Of a stretch of DNA of 13,651 nucleotides, positions 6,720-13,606 are shown piece by piece (the stretch's first letter is position 1; every line of letters starts with the position of its first letter). Below the pieces are notes generated by a model. The model was not told the origin of the DNA and did not search any database. It saw only the letters and a list, made by a program, of their open reading frames with translations. Both the position numbers and the translations under genes were made by a program. Origin of the DNA: an uncultured Spirochaetaceae bacterium. Lineage in GTDB: Bacteria; Spirochaetota; Spirochaetia; Treponematales; Treponemataceae. The stretch spans positions 1 through 13,651 of the forward strand of contig CADBUT010000112.1 in assembly GCA_902797925.1 (NCBI GenBank), written 5' to 3'.

Positions 6720-7526
6720 ATGGCAAAGATTACCGCCGAGAGTAGGGAAGCTTTTACACAGGAAAGTGCAAAATACAAAGAGCTTATCAAAGGCGTTTTT
6801 GCAAAAGAAAAAGAGATAAAAGCCGAACTTCAAAAAGATAAAACTGACGAAGCTGCAAAAAAACTTCAGCTTGCAGATTTGATGCTTTATGCAGTTACGC
6901 TTTATATTACTATTAACAATCTCTCCGTAGAAATGCTTGGCGTTAAAAACGAAGAAAATCTCAACGAAGGCCGCAAGACAATTTATAAAGCAATAATCTA
7001 TCTGGAAGAGCTTGTATCAAATATTATTGATACTACAGCCGATGATTTGAAAGAGTGTTGGGAAAAACTCGAAGGAATTCCTATAGACAAGCGTTATTAT
7101 CTTTCACGCAAGCTTGGTCTTGCAATTGAACTTATTATGGATGCTTACGGCGACAACACAAAGTGGAAATGGTCTTTTGTTGAGCTGCAGGGACGCTTTA
7201 TTACAGTTTCTAAAAATATGCTGAACATGACAGAAGCTTCAAAAGATTATTTTGACGGACGCGCAGAAAATCATGATGTTGCAGTCTATTATATGCGTAT
7301 GCTTAAGACAAGACTTTTGAAGTCAGCTGAAGGCTACCGTGACCGTTACGAGCTTTCTACACGCCGCGCCGACGATATGCGCAGCGGTATTCAGTATCTT
7401 CTTGCTTACAGAAGACTTTTGATAATTCTTGGCGACGCAAACGAGGCGGAAGAAGTCAAGAAAAAGGCTCAGGTCTGGAAAGACAAGATGGAAGCCGACA
7501 TCAAGAAAGAAAAGCAGAAGGCTTAA
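6720..7526 (+). CDS. Conserved hypothetical protein, all-helical, last gene of the cheW operon
   Basis: A 268-residue protein I cannot assign to a named family. It has no signal peptide, no clear membrane segment and no catalytic motif that I recognise. It is rich in Lys, Glu and Ala and appears almost wholly alpha-helical, with charged ends (KEKEIKAELQKDK near residue 30 and a Lys-rich tail). The centre holds aromatic and hydrophobic stretches such as LMLYAVTLYITINNLSVEML and KWKWSFVELQG. It starts 8 bp after recN. GGAGG (6703-6707) lies inside the end of recN, 12 bases before the ATG, a rather long spacing. A similar hypothetical follows recN in T. pallidum as far as I recall, so it is probably a spirochaete-restricted protein. 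Confidence 0.85.
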   Translation: MAKITAESREAFTQESAKYKELIKGVFAKEKEIKAELQKDKTDEAAKKLQLADLMLYAVTLYITINNLSVEMLGVKNEENLNEGRKTIYKAIIYLEELVSNIIDTTADDLKECWEKLEGIPIDKRYYLSRKLGLAIELIMDAYGDNTKWKWSFVELQGRFITVSKNMLNMTEASKDYFDGRAENHDVAVYYMRMLKTRLLKSAEGYRDRYELSTRRADDMRSGIQYLLAYRRLLIILGDANEAEEVKKKAQVWKDKMEADIKKEKQKA

Positions 7527-7530
7527 GTGC

Positions 7531-7562
7531 AAAAAGCAGGTTGTGTTCAGCCTGCTTTTTTT
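7531..7562 (+). terminator. Intrinsic terminator of the cheW-recN operon
   Basis: AAAAAGCAGG pairs with CCTGCTTTTT, extended by U-G, U-A and G-C pairs around a TGTT loop, followed by T residues. It begins five bases after the stop codon of the hypothetical gene and closes the five-gene operon. Confidence 0.9.
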
Positions 7563-7582
7563 ATGTCCACATTAGCTTTAGA

Positions 7583-7611
7583 TTGAATAAATCTCCAATT
7601 TGTCATAGTAT
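7583..7611 (+). promoter_or_regulatory. Promoter of the two-domain HD gene
   Basis: TTGAAT (7583-7588) and TAGTAT (7606-7611) with a 17-bp spacer, each a 4/6 consensus match. A small inverted repeat GCAAC/GTTGC (7615-7628) lies across the predicted start site, just before the ribosome site AGGGA at 7629-7633. Confidence 0.45.
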
Positions 7612-7640
7612 TAGGCAACTTTTGTTGCAGGGATACAGAA

Positions 7641-8870
7641 ATGGTCAATAAGGCACTCGCGCTTAAAATCTTTGAAGGCTTTTCAATTGAAAGATGGAAC
7701 GATTTAGTCCGTCCTTTTGATTTAATAGAGATGGATAAATCTGCCGAAAAGATGGTTTTGGTTTATATCATCGGCAAGTTTGAAGAGCAGCGCGGCCGCA
7801 AGATTGACTGGGAATGGCTCATTTACGCTTCTTTTTTTGAGCTTCTGCGGAAAATTGCTTTGTGCGACATAAAATCGCCGGTTCAGCGCATGATACGCAA
7901 GCAATACCCGGACGAATACGCAAAGCTGAATCAGTGGGTTCTTGAGCAGTATAAAGGGCTTATCAACGACGACTGGCTCATCAAGAAATTTCAAGATTAT
8001 ATTGATGAAACCTCATCTGCCGGTAAAATGTCCGGCAATGAGCAGACGCTCGAAATGCGCATTTTCCGTGCGGCGCACAAATATTCGACGATGCGCGAAT
8101 TCGAGATGATTGCGCCTGTGAACGAGCGCATAAGGCTGCAAGATATTGAGCGCGAGCTGAACGAAGACATTGGCGAATATCTTGACTTGCGCGGGCTTCA
8201 GATGCTTGTTACAAAGCAGCGGCCGTATGAGTTTCTGCTGATAATTGAAAAGCTCCGCTTTCAGACACGGTGGAACCAGACGCCGCGCGTGCCTAAGACA
8301 AGCGTTTTGGGCCATTCATTTTTTGTAGCCGTACTCACGCTGCTTTTGAGCCGCGATTCCGGCATCGGGATGTGTCCGGAACGGCTTTTCAACAACTATT
8401 TTTCTGCGCTTTTCCACGATTTGCCTGAAGCTGTTACGCGCGACATCATTTCACCTGTAAAGCAGGCAACTTCAGGCTTGCCGTCTATAGTCAAAGACAT
8501 TGAGGACACAATCGTCAAGAATGAGCTTCTGCCGCTGATGGAAGACTTTTATTCAGACGAGCTGCTCTATTTTACGAGTGATGAATTCGAAAACCGCATA
8601 CGCTTTGACAATGTTGATATAAAGCATGTGTCTTTTGACGACTTGAACAGCAAATTCAACGAAGGCAAGTATGCGCCAGTTGACGGCAAGCTTGTCCGCG
8701 TTTCTGATCATATTGCGGCGTTTCTTGAAGCAGACAGCTCAATCAATTACGGCATAACCTCAAAGCACCTGCGCGACGGCAGACGCAACCTTGTAAGACT
8801 TTACCCGGATGGGCAGACTATCAACGGCTTTGACGTTGCCGCTTTCTTCAAAGAATTTGAAACACAATAA
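7641..8870 (+). CDS. YfbR-like HD-family phosphohydrolase with a degenerate N-terminal HD copy
   Basis: A 409-residue protein. The C-terminal half (about 205-385) resembles the YfbR 5'-deoxynucleotidase type of HD domain: Arg210-Trp211, His225, the pair His259-Asp260, Glu263, Asp268 in HDLPEAVTRDIISPVK, and Asp356 in RVSDHIAAFLEA. In YfbR the equivalents bind metal and select deoxynucleoside monophosphates, so nucleotide dephosphorylation is a reasonable but unproved guess. The N-terminal half (about 15-170) repeats the same pattern (RWN...R at 18-24, ASFFELL...CDIKSPV at 63-81, FRAAHKY at 142-148), but the metal-binding positions hold Lys37, Glu67-Leu68 and His146. It looks like a catalytically dead duplicate. 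The start has AGGGA seven bases upstream. The gene has its own promoter and a terminator shared with the convergent tmRNA gene. Confidence 0.85.
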   Translation: MVNKALALKIFEGFSIERWNDLVRPFDLIEMDKSAEKMVLVYIIGKFEEQRGRKIDWEWLIYASFFELLRKIALCDIKSPVQRMIRKQYPDEYAKLNQWVLEQYKGLINDDWLIKKFQDYIDETSSAGKMSGNEQTLEMRIFRAAHKYSTMREFEMIAPVNERIRLQDIERELNEDIGEYLDLRGLQMLVTKQRPYEFLLIIEKLRFQTRWNQTPRVPKTSVLGHSFFVAVLTLLLSRDSGIGMCPERLFNNYFSALFHDLPEAVTRDIISPVKQATSGLPSIVKDIEDTIVKNELLPLMEDFYSDELLYFTSDEFENRIRFDNVDIKHVSFDDLNSKFNEGKYAPVDGKLVRVSDHIAAFLEADSSINYGITSKHLRDGRRNLVRLYPDGQTINGFDVAAFFKEFETQ

Positions 8871-8904
8871 AAAAGCAGAAAACCTTTTTAGTTTTCTGCT
8901 TTTT
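8870..8904. terminator. Bidirectional terminator between the HD gene and tmRNA
   Basis: A perfect 14-bp stem, AAAAAGCAGAAAAC (8870-8883) with its complement (8891-8904), around a 7-nt loop. Its A and T ends give a U tract for transcripts from either side. It overlaps the stop of the HD gene and lies 2 bp beyond the tmRNA 3' end. Confidence 0.92.
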
Positions 8905-8906
8905 GC

Positions 8907-9256
8907 TGGAGATGGGGAGAATTGAACTCCCGTCCGAATGTGCGGACCAAGTGCGTCTACAAGTTTAGCAGTGCGAGGTGGTTGTCGGGAAACGGTAGCA
9001 GCACCGCAAGCGTCGTCTCCGTATTCTGGTAAATGTCCTTGAAGCGTACCAGACACCACTTCAAGCAAGCTCTGGTTAGCGTCGGGCTTTCAGACCGCTC
9101 AGAGCGGCGCAATCTGAAGCCCGCGATTATGCAGCAAGTGCGTAGTCGTAAGAATTGTCAGAATTGGCAATTATAGTTTTTGTCTGTTCAGAGGACAGGC
9201 AGCCTCACTTGCAGCCCAAGACCACGAATCACACCCGTCGAAACCAGTGCACCCCC
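8907..9256 (-). ncRNA. ssrA: Transfer-messenger RNA (tmRNA)
   Basis: A 350-nt one-piece tmRNA that rescues stalled ribosomes. The minus strand begins GGGGGTG, which pairs (with two G-U pairs) with CATCTCC at the 3' end. The 5' end carries the hallmark TGGTTTCGACGGG, and the 3' end has the T-arm GGGAG-TTCAATT-CTCCC. The internal tag frame is described separately. The discriminator is A (8907), followed in the genome by GCA rather than CCA, so the CCA tail is not encoded. A consensus-like promoter precedes it and a bidirectional terminator follows. Confidence 0.96.
9127..9168 (-). other. tmRNA proteolysis-tag reading frame
   Basis: The resume codon GCC at 9168-9166 opens a 13-codon frame encoding ANSDNSYDYALAA, ended by TAA at 9129-9127. 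With the alanine carried by the tmRNA itself, the added tag would be one residue longer. The ALAA end is the usual signal for ClpXP-type proteases. The sequence resembles the T. pallidum tag as I recall it (ANSDSYDYALAA) with one extra residue. Confidence 0.93.
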
Positions 9257-9268
9257 ATAAGGTTTTCG

Positions 9269-9297
9269 TGCCCTTAAACGTGGCTAGAATAAGGGCA
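9269..9297. repeat. Operator-like inverted repeat across the tmRNA -10 box
   Basis: TGCCCTTA (9269-9276) and TAAGGGCA (9290-9297) are perfect 8-bp inverted copies with centres 21 bp apart, two helical turns. One half-site overlaps the -10 box and spacer, the other lies just after the predicted start site. The geometry suits a dimeric DNA-binding protein, but chance cannot be excluded. Confidence 0.45.
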
Positions 9298-9314
9298 AAC
9301 GGAAAAATTGTCAA
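9286..9314 (-). promoter_or_regulatory. ssrA: Promoter of tmRNA
   Basis: On the minus strand a perfect -35 box TTGACA (9314-9309), a 17-bp spacer and TATTCT (9291-9286). The predicted start near 9279 leaves a leader of roughly 23 nt that must be processed to give the mature 5' end at 9256. Confidence 0.75.
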
Positions 9315-9320
9315 GCATTT

Positions 9321-9911
9321 TTAGCGTGTCCATTCACATATCACATTCTTGAAAAGCTTGTAAACGCTTTTGCCGAGAATGCGGTTTATCTCGTCCTTCA
9401 CTTTAAGATATTCCTGCCAAGATTCAAAAACATGAATATTAGATTCGTTCCTGATGCCGGATTCGATAAGCCGCACTTCTACGACCATTGCGCCATAAGG
9501 CGAAGCCATTACGTCAGAGAGCTGCACAATCTTATCTTCGATTGTGTTCGGGTGCTGCATCACGAAAGACTGAAGGAAATCCAAGTCTTCGCTTGAAATA
9601 TCAAAGCTTGTGTGTTCGATTATGCGGTTACCCGGAAAAACGTGCGTGATGCAGTATCTTGCACATTCTTCTTCGCCTAGGCTGCACAAATAGCGGTAGC
9701 CGTCCAAAGTGTGGCGGATTTTGTGCTTTCCGCGGATACGGCCGATGTCATGCAGCAGCGCATACATCTCACATTTTTCGGCATCAACGCCCTTTATGTG
9801 AGATGCAATCGTATATGCTATGTTTCCGGCTGTAATGCTGTGTTCCTTCCACAAACCGGGGTTCTTCTCGTAAGCTTCATCTAAAAGTGCAAGTGCTTTT
9901 TCTTTTGTCAT
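9321..9911 (-). CDS. Small HD-domain phosphohydrolase
   Basis: A 196-residue cytoplasmic HD-superfamily protein. The metal-binding series is visible as His24 (WKEHSITAGN), His54-Asp55 (ALLHDIGRIRG), His67 (IRHTLDGYRYL), His90 (ITHVFPG) and Asp133 (VQLSDVMA). The extra histidines between HD and the last Asp suggest a binuclear metal site. The substrate is unknown; nucleotides or phosphate monoesters are typical of the superfamily. AGGACGG at 9923-9917 supports the start. It lies between the thyX terminator and the tmRNA gene. A weak promoter, TTCAGA (9961-9956) - 17 bp - TACACT (9938-9933), overlaps that terminator hairpin. No terminator is obvious before the tmRNA promoter. It is unrelated in sequence to the larger HD protein nearby. 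Confidence 0.88.
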   Translation of the reverse strand: MTKEKALALLDEAYEKNPGLWKEHSITAGNIAYTIASHIKGVDAEKCEMYALLHDIGRIRGKHKIRHTLDGYRYLCSLGEEECARYCITHVFPGNRIIEHTSFDISSEDLDFLQSFVMQHPNTIEDKIVQLSDVMASPYGAMVVEVRLIESGIRNESNIHVFESWQEYLKVKDEINRILGKSVYKLFKNVICEWTR

Positions 9912-9944
9912 GTTGTCCGTCCTAAAAAGTGCAGTGTAATCTCA

Positions 9945-9980
9945 TAAAAAAAGACTCTGAAACAATTTCCAGAGTCTTTA
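9945..9980 (-). terminator. Intrinsic terminator of the ndk-gpsA-ffh-thyX operon
   Basis: On the minus strand AAAGACTCTG and CAGAGTCTTT form a 10-bp stem, with GAAA/TTTC pairing inside, followed by a run of seven T. It lies about 50 bp after the thyX stop. Confidence 0.88.
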
Positions 9981-10030
9981 TTATCATCCGATTTTACGAA
10001 CAAAGCAAGAAATATCTTTTTGGCTGCAGC

Positions 10031-10702
10031 TTAATCGTTCTTTTTAGGTTTTCGGCCGCAAGATTTTTTCTCGGTACAGAAGCCCGCAAGCTCGCATTTA
10101 GGCTGAAACAGCATATCTACGAGGGTTTTCCACTCATCAGAATACGCTGAAAGCTTTTCCGAAAGCTCTGCAAAAAGCTTGCGGTATTCCCAGTAGGCGC
10201 GGGTGCACATTCTCTGGTGCGACATATCGACCAAGTTGCGCAAATTGCGCTTGTCCACGATTTTTGTCGTCATGCCGAGCGGCAGCAGCATTGCGCAGTC
10301 TTCGCGCGGCACACCAGATTCTTCAAGCAGGGCAAGCGTATCTTTGATTTTAGCGATAGTCTCTGAAACTGCGGTCTCGGCCTGCTGACCGGCTTTTTCA
10401 ATTGAAGGCGGCATAACAATGTTAAAAGTCTTGTAGTTGATGTAGCGCGTAGAAGCCTGAAGCCTTGTAGGTGCGCCGCCGATGTGTGTATACCATTCAC
10501 GGATTACGCGCGCAGAATAGCCGTCTATAACCATTTCGACGTTCACATATTCCATAACGCGGCCATGCCCAGACTTGATGCAGTCCATTCCGCGGTTGTA
10601 GTTCTTTTCGTTGTCGGAAACGTCTGCACCCCAGCACACGCCGGCACGCGCTCCCATGAGAGTAATCGGGTTTTTTGTGGTTTCTTCGAGTATCGTAATC
10701 AT
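10031..10702 (-). CDS. thyX: FAD-dependent thymidylate synthase ThyX, variant signature
   Basis: A 223-residue flavin-dependent thymidylate synthase, which methylates dUMP to dTMP with methylene-tetrahydrofolate and a reduced flavin. Family features are His46 (SGHGRVMEY), the ASTRYINY segment at 83-90, LPLGMTTK at 140-147, NLRNLVDMSHQR at 153-164 and the RAYWEYR helix at 168-174. The classical RHRxxS...S.R signature is altered: residues 71-87 read YTHIGGAPTRLQASTRY, keeping Ser84 and Arg86 but without the RHR triplet. I recall similar forms in clostridial ThyX proteins. The C-terminus adds a short Lys-rich tail with Cys203, Cys209 and Cys215. The start is preceded only by GCCGGA, a weak ribosome site. 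It is the last gene of the operon, 18 bp after ffh. Confidence 0.88.
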   Translation of the reverse strand: MITILEETTKNPITLMGARAGVCWGADVSDNEKNYNRGMDCIKSGHGRVMEYVNVEMVIDGYSARVIREWYTHIGGAPTRLQASTRYINYKTFNIVMPPSIEKAGQQAETAVSETIAKIKDTLALLEESGVPREDCAMLLPLGMTTKIVDKRNLRNLVDMSHQRMCTRAYWEYRKLFAELSEKLSAYSDEWKTLVDMLFQPKCELAGFCTEKKSCGRKPKKND

Positions 10703-10720
10703 TCCGGCTGTTTTAGCGCA

Positions 10721-12076
10721 TTAAAAACCCGGAAAACCGCCCGGCAAGTTTCCGCCGAACTGTTTCATGAGTTTTTGCTGCATTCCCTTGTTCTTAGTCA
10801 TTTTCTTCATGGCAAGGCGTGTTTTTTCAAATTGCTTGATGAGCCTGTTGACCTCTGCAACAGAAGTGCCCGAACCTTTGGCGATTCTCTTTCTGCGGCT
10901 TGGTCCGATGATAAGATGGTTTGCGCGCTCTTTCTTTGTCATAGACTGAATGATGGCTTCCTGATGCTTAAGATCGGCCTTGTCGAGCATACTTTCGTCA
11001 ATCTGACCGGCAAGACCAGGCATCATGTCGAGAATCTGCTGCATTGAGCCCATCTTCTTCATCTGCTGCATCTGTTCAAGCATGTCTTCAAGCGTGAAAG
11101 TTTCGCTTGCCATTTTCTTTTCGAGCTTGGCAGCCTGCTCCATGTCCATCGTTTCCTGTGCTTTTTCAACAAGAGAAACGATGTCGCCCATGCCGAGAAT
11201 TCGGCTTGCAATTCTGTCCGGGTAGAACGGCTCAAGGTCTTCGATTTTTTCACCAGTACCGGCAAAGAGGATAGGCTTGCCGGTTACAGACTTTAACGAA
11301 AGCGCAGCACCGCCGCGTGCGTCTGAATCGAATTTTGTTAAGATAACGCCGGTAAGGTTGAGCCGCTCGTCAAAAGTATTTGCAACGTCAACCGCACTCT
11401 GGCCTGTCATTGAATCTGCAACAAGAATAACCTCGTCTGGCGAAACAATCTTTTTGATAGATTCAATTTCCTGCATCATCGAATCATCAATCTGCAGGCG
11501 GCCGGCTGTATCGACAATCAATGTATCAAATGCATTTTTCTTGGCATAAGCAAGCGCATTCTTGGCAACCTTTACGGCGTCTCTTGTATCTTCTTTATAG
11601 ACTTCAATGCCTGTTTTTTTGCCCAAAACAGAAAGCTGCTCAACTGCGGCCGGACGCACAAGGTCACAGGCTGCAAGAAGCGGCTTTCTTCCTTCTTTTT
11701 TGAGACGCGCGGCAAGCTTAACGGCTGTGGTGGTTTTACCGGCACCCTGAAGACCCAAGAAAAGAATTACAGACTGTGTGTCTGTGCCTTTAAGCTTCAA
11801 ATCCTGCTTTTCATCGCCGAGAAGGGCAACAATCTTGTCGTGTACAATCTTTACGAACTGCTGGCCTGGGTTCACCGAGCGGAGAACTTTTTCGCCCTTG
11901 GCTTCTTCGATTGTGCTGTTTACAAAGCGGCGGACAACGCGCAAGTTTACGTCTGCATCAAGCAGCGCAATCTTGATTTTTTCAACGTATTCATCGATGT
12001 TCTTTTCTGAAATTGTAGCCTTGCCCGAAACGGTGCGGACTACATCTGTAATTGTATTTGTGATTTTCTCAAGCAT
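10721..12076 (-). CDS. ffh: Signal recognition particle protein Ffh
   Basis: A 451-residue SRP54-type GTPase that, with the 4.5S RNA, brings ribosomes making membrane proteins to FtsY. The N domain is at about 1-95. The G domain shows GLQGAGKTT (108-116), DLVRPAAVEQL (138-148), DTAGR (189-193), TKFD (247-250) and GTGEKIEDLEPF (273-284). The Met-rich M domain (about 310-451) has the RNA-binding SRRKRIAKGSGTS (393-405) and ends with a Gly-Pro-rich tail, NLPGGFPGF. The ATG lies 2 bp after the gpsA stop. The only purine-rich site, AGGAG, is about 14 bases upstream inside gpsA, so translation is probably coupled. The 4.5S RNA gene is not in the window. Confidence 0.97.
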   Translation of the reverse strand: MLEKITNTITDVVRTVSGKATISEKNIDEYVEKIKIALLDADVNLRVVRRFVNSTIEEAKGEKVLRSVNPGQQFVKIVHDKIVALLGDEKQDLKLKGTDTQSVILFLGLQGAGKTTTAVKLAARLKKEGRKPLLAACDLVRPAAVEQLSVLGKKTGIEVYKEDTRDAVKVAKNALAYAKKNAFDTLIVDTAGRLQIDDSMMQEIESIKKIVSPDEVILVADSMTGQSAVDVANTFDERLNLTGVILTKFDSDARGGAALSLKSVTGKPILFAGTGEKIEDLEPFYPDRIASRILGMGDIVSLVEKAQETMDMEQAAKLEKKMASETFTLEDMLEQMQQMKKMGSMQQILDMMPGLAGQIDESMLDKADLKHQEAIIQSMTKKERANHLIIGPSRRKRIAKGSGTSVAEVNRLIKQFEKTRLAMKKMTKNKGMQQKLMKQFGGNLPGGFPGF

Positions 12077-12078
12077 TT

Positions 12079-13143
12079 TTATCTATTCGCTCCTACAAGT
12101 TCGTTCAGCAAGTCTTTAGGTTCAATTTCTCTGTTAAGCACACGGTAAAGTCCTGTTGAAATAGGCAGCTTCAAATTATGCTTTTCGACAATTTCATGCA
12201 CATATTTGCATGCAACTGCGCCTTCCGGCAGATAACCGATTTCGCCGATTCTTGCAATCAAATCGTCGATAGAAGTGAAATTCTTTAAGATGTTCTTTGT
12301 GATGATTTCCTGCCCGAAACGGCGGTTGCGGCCATATTTTGAACGGCATGTAACGTCAAGGTCGCCCACGCCAGAAATTGATGTGAAAGTCTCGGCGTGA
12401 GTTGCGCCCATTGCGCGGCCCAAAGTCTGAATCTCGTTCAAGCCAGCGGCAAGCAGCAGTGATTCGGTGTTGTCGCCGAACAAGTCAGATTTTTCCGCAA
12501 CTGCATCAAGGCAGCCGAAAACAACTGCAATAACGTTTTTAGCCGCCGCGCAAATCTGAACGCCGATAACGTCAAAGCTTGAAAAAACAAGCAGAGACTT
12601 GCCGTTCAAAAGCTCGCGGAATCTGATTGTGTTCTTCGGGTTTTCACTTGCCGCGATAAGCCCTGTGATTTTGCCCATCGCAACTTCTTCGGCGTGGCTA
12701 GGGCCGGCAATGTACACAAGATTCTTTGCGTAACATTCCGGCAAAGCAGATTCCATCTCTTCAAGAATAAGGCGCGGCCCGTTGTCAGACGGCACAAAGC
12801 CCTTGGTCAAAACGCCGATACAGGCAGTTCCGTCTTTTATAGAAGGCACGTCTGAAATTTTTCTGATTGTCGATGCAAGATAGAGAGAAGGGCTTGCAAA
12901 GATGAGGAATTCCTTGTCTGATGCAACTTTGTTAATATCAGAGCTTGCCTTAAGGTTTGGCGAAAGCGCGTAACCTTTAAGGTAGCGGTCGTTTGTGTGG
13001 CGCTCATTAATAGAAGAAACTACATCTTCTTCCAAGGCCCAGATTTCAACTTCGTTATTTTCGCGTGCAAGAGCATGCGCCATGGCTGTTCCCCATGCGC
13101 CTGCGCCGATTACACCGACTTTTTTTGGCTGCTTAGTTTCCAT
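12079..13143 (-). CDS. gpsA: Glycerol-3-phosphate dehydrogenase (NAD(P)+)
   Basis: A 354-residue cytoplasmic enzyme that reduces dihydroxyacetone phosphate to sn-glycerol 3-phosphate for phospholipid synthesis. It has the Rossmann motif GAGAWGTA (13-20), TKG (113-115), AGPSHAEEVA (146-155), the catalytic Lys202 in AAAKNVIAV, and the C-terminal signature SGVGDLDVTCRSKYGRNRRFG (257-277, key residues Gly-Asp-Leu and Arg-Asn-Arg). AAGGAG eight bases before the ATG overlaps the ndk stop region. It sits 11 bp after ndk and 2 bp before ffh. The length is slightly above the usual 330-340, partly from a short N-terminal METKQPKK extension. Confidence 0.96.
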   Translation of the reverse strand: METKQPKKVGVIGAGAWGTAMAHALARENNEVEIWALEEDVVSSINERHTNDRYLKGYALSPNLKASSDINKVASDKEFLIFASPSLYLASTIRKISDVPSIKDGTACIGVLTKGFVPSDNGPRLILEEMESALPECYAKNLVYIAGPSHAEEVAMGKITGLIAASENPKNTIRFRELLNGKSLLVFSSFDVIGVQICAAAKNVIAVVFGCLDAVAEKSDLFGDNTESLLLAAGLNEIQTLGRAMGATHAETFTSISGVGDLDVTCRSKYGRNRRFGQEIITKNILKNFTSIDDLIARIGEIGYLPEGAVACKYVHEIVEKHNLKLPISTGLYRVLNREIEPKDLLNELVGANR

Positions 13144-13154
13144 TGTTTAACTCC

Positions 13155-13598
13155 TTAAAACCAATGGGCTGATTCGTCAGTCCAAGAAATTATTTCATCA
13201 GGTGAAAAGAATAATGCTATTTCGCGTTCTGCCGCTTCAACTGAATCTGAAGCGTGAATGATGTTGTGCTGCGTGTGCAGGCAGTAGTCGCCGCGGATTG
13301 TGCCGGGGAGAGAATCTTTGATGTTTGTCGCACCGGCTGTCTTTCGGATCAGCATTACGGCTTCATCGCCTTCCCAGACCATCGCAATTACCGGCGCAGA
13401 TGTTGTGTAGTCGATAAGGCTTTCGTAAAAAGACTTGCCGGCATGTTCTTTATAATGAATTTGTGCTTTTTCTTTTGATATTTTCATGAGCTTGAGGGCT
13501 ACCAGATTAAGCCCGCGTTTTTCCAGCCGGGAAATAACCTCGCCGCAAATGCGCCGGTTCAAAACTCCCGGCTTAAGCATAACAAAACTTCGTTCCAT
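13155..13598 (-). CDS. ndk: Nucleoside diphosphate kinase
   Basis: A 147-residue enzyme that balances nucleoside triphosphates by phosphate transfer through a phospho-histidine. It has Lys9 in MLKPG, the GTIRGDY segment at 99-105, and the active-site NIIHASDS with His115; the common NIIHGSDS glycine is Ala here. There is no Shine-Dalgarno sequence before the ATG, and the predicted transcription start lies only about four or five bases upstream, so the message is probably leaderless or nearly so. It is the first gene of the operon ndk-gpsA-ffh-thyX. The tail (ISWTDESAHWF) is typical of the longer bacterial forms. Confidence 0.95.
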   Translation of the reverse strand: MERSFVMLKPGVLNRRICGEVISRLEKRGLNLVALKLMKISKEKAQIHYKEHAGKSFYESLIDYTTSAPVIAMVWEGDEAVMLIRKTAGATNIKDSLPGTIRGDYCLHTQHNIIHASDSVEAAEREIALFFSPDEIISWTDESAHWF

Positions 13599-13606
13599 AA
13601 GTCATA

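Noticed and set aside
7615..7628. GCAAC-TTTT-GTTGC hairpin as a riboswitch or attenuator
   Set aside because: It is too short and isolated; no aptamer-like or alternative pairing was seen in the leader.
8760..9068. 102-codon minus-strand frame
   Set aside because: It runs through the tmRNA body and the terminator into the antisense of the HD gene; the tmRNA structure explains the sequence.
10484..11047. 187-codon open frame on the plus strand
   Set aside because: It lies antisense to thyX and ffh, both strongly supported by motifs, and its translation shows no recognisable domain.
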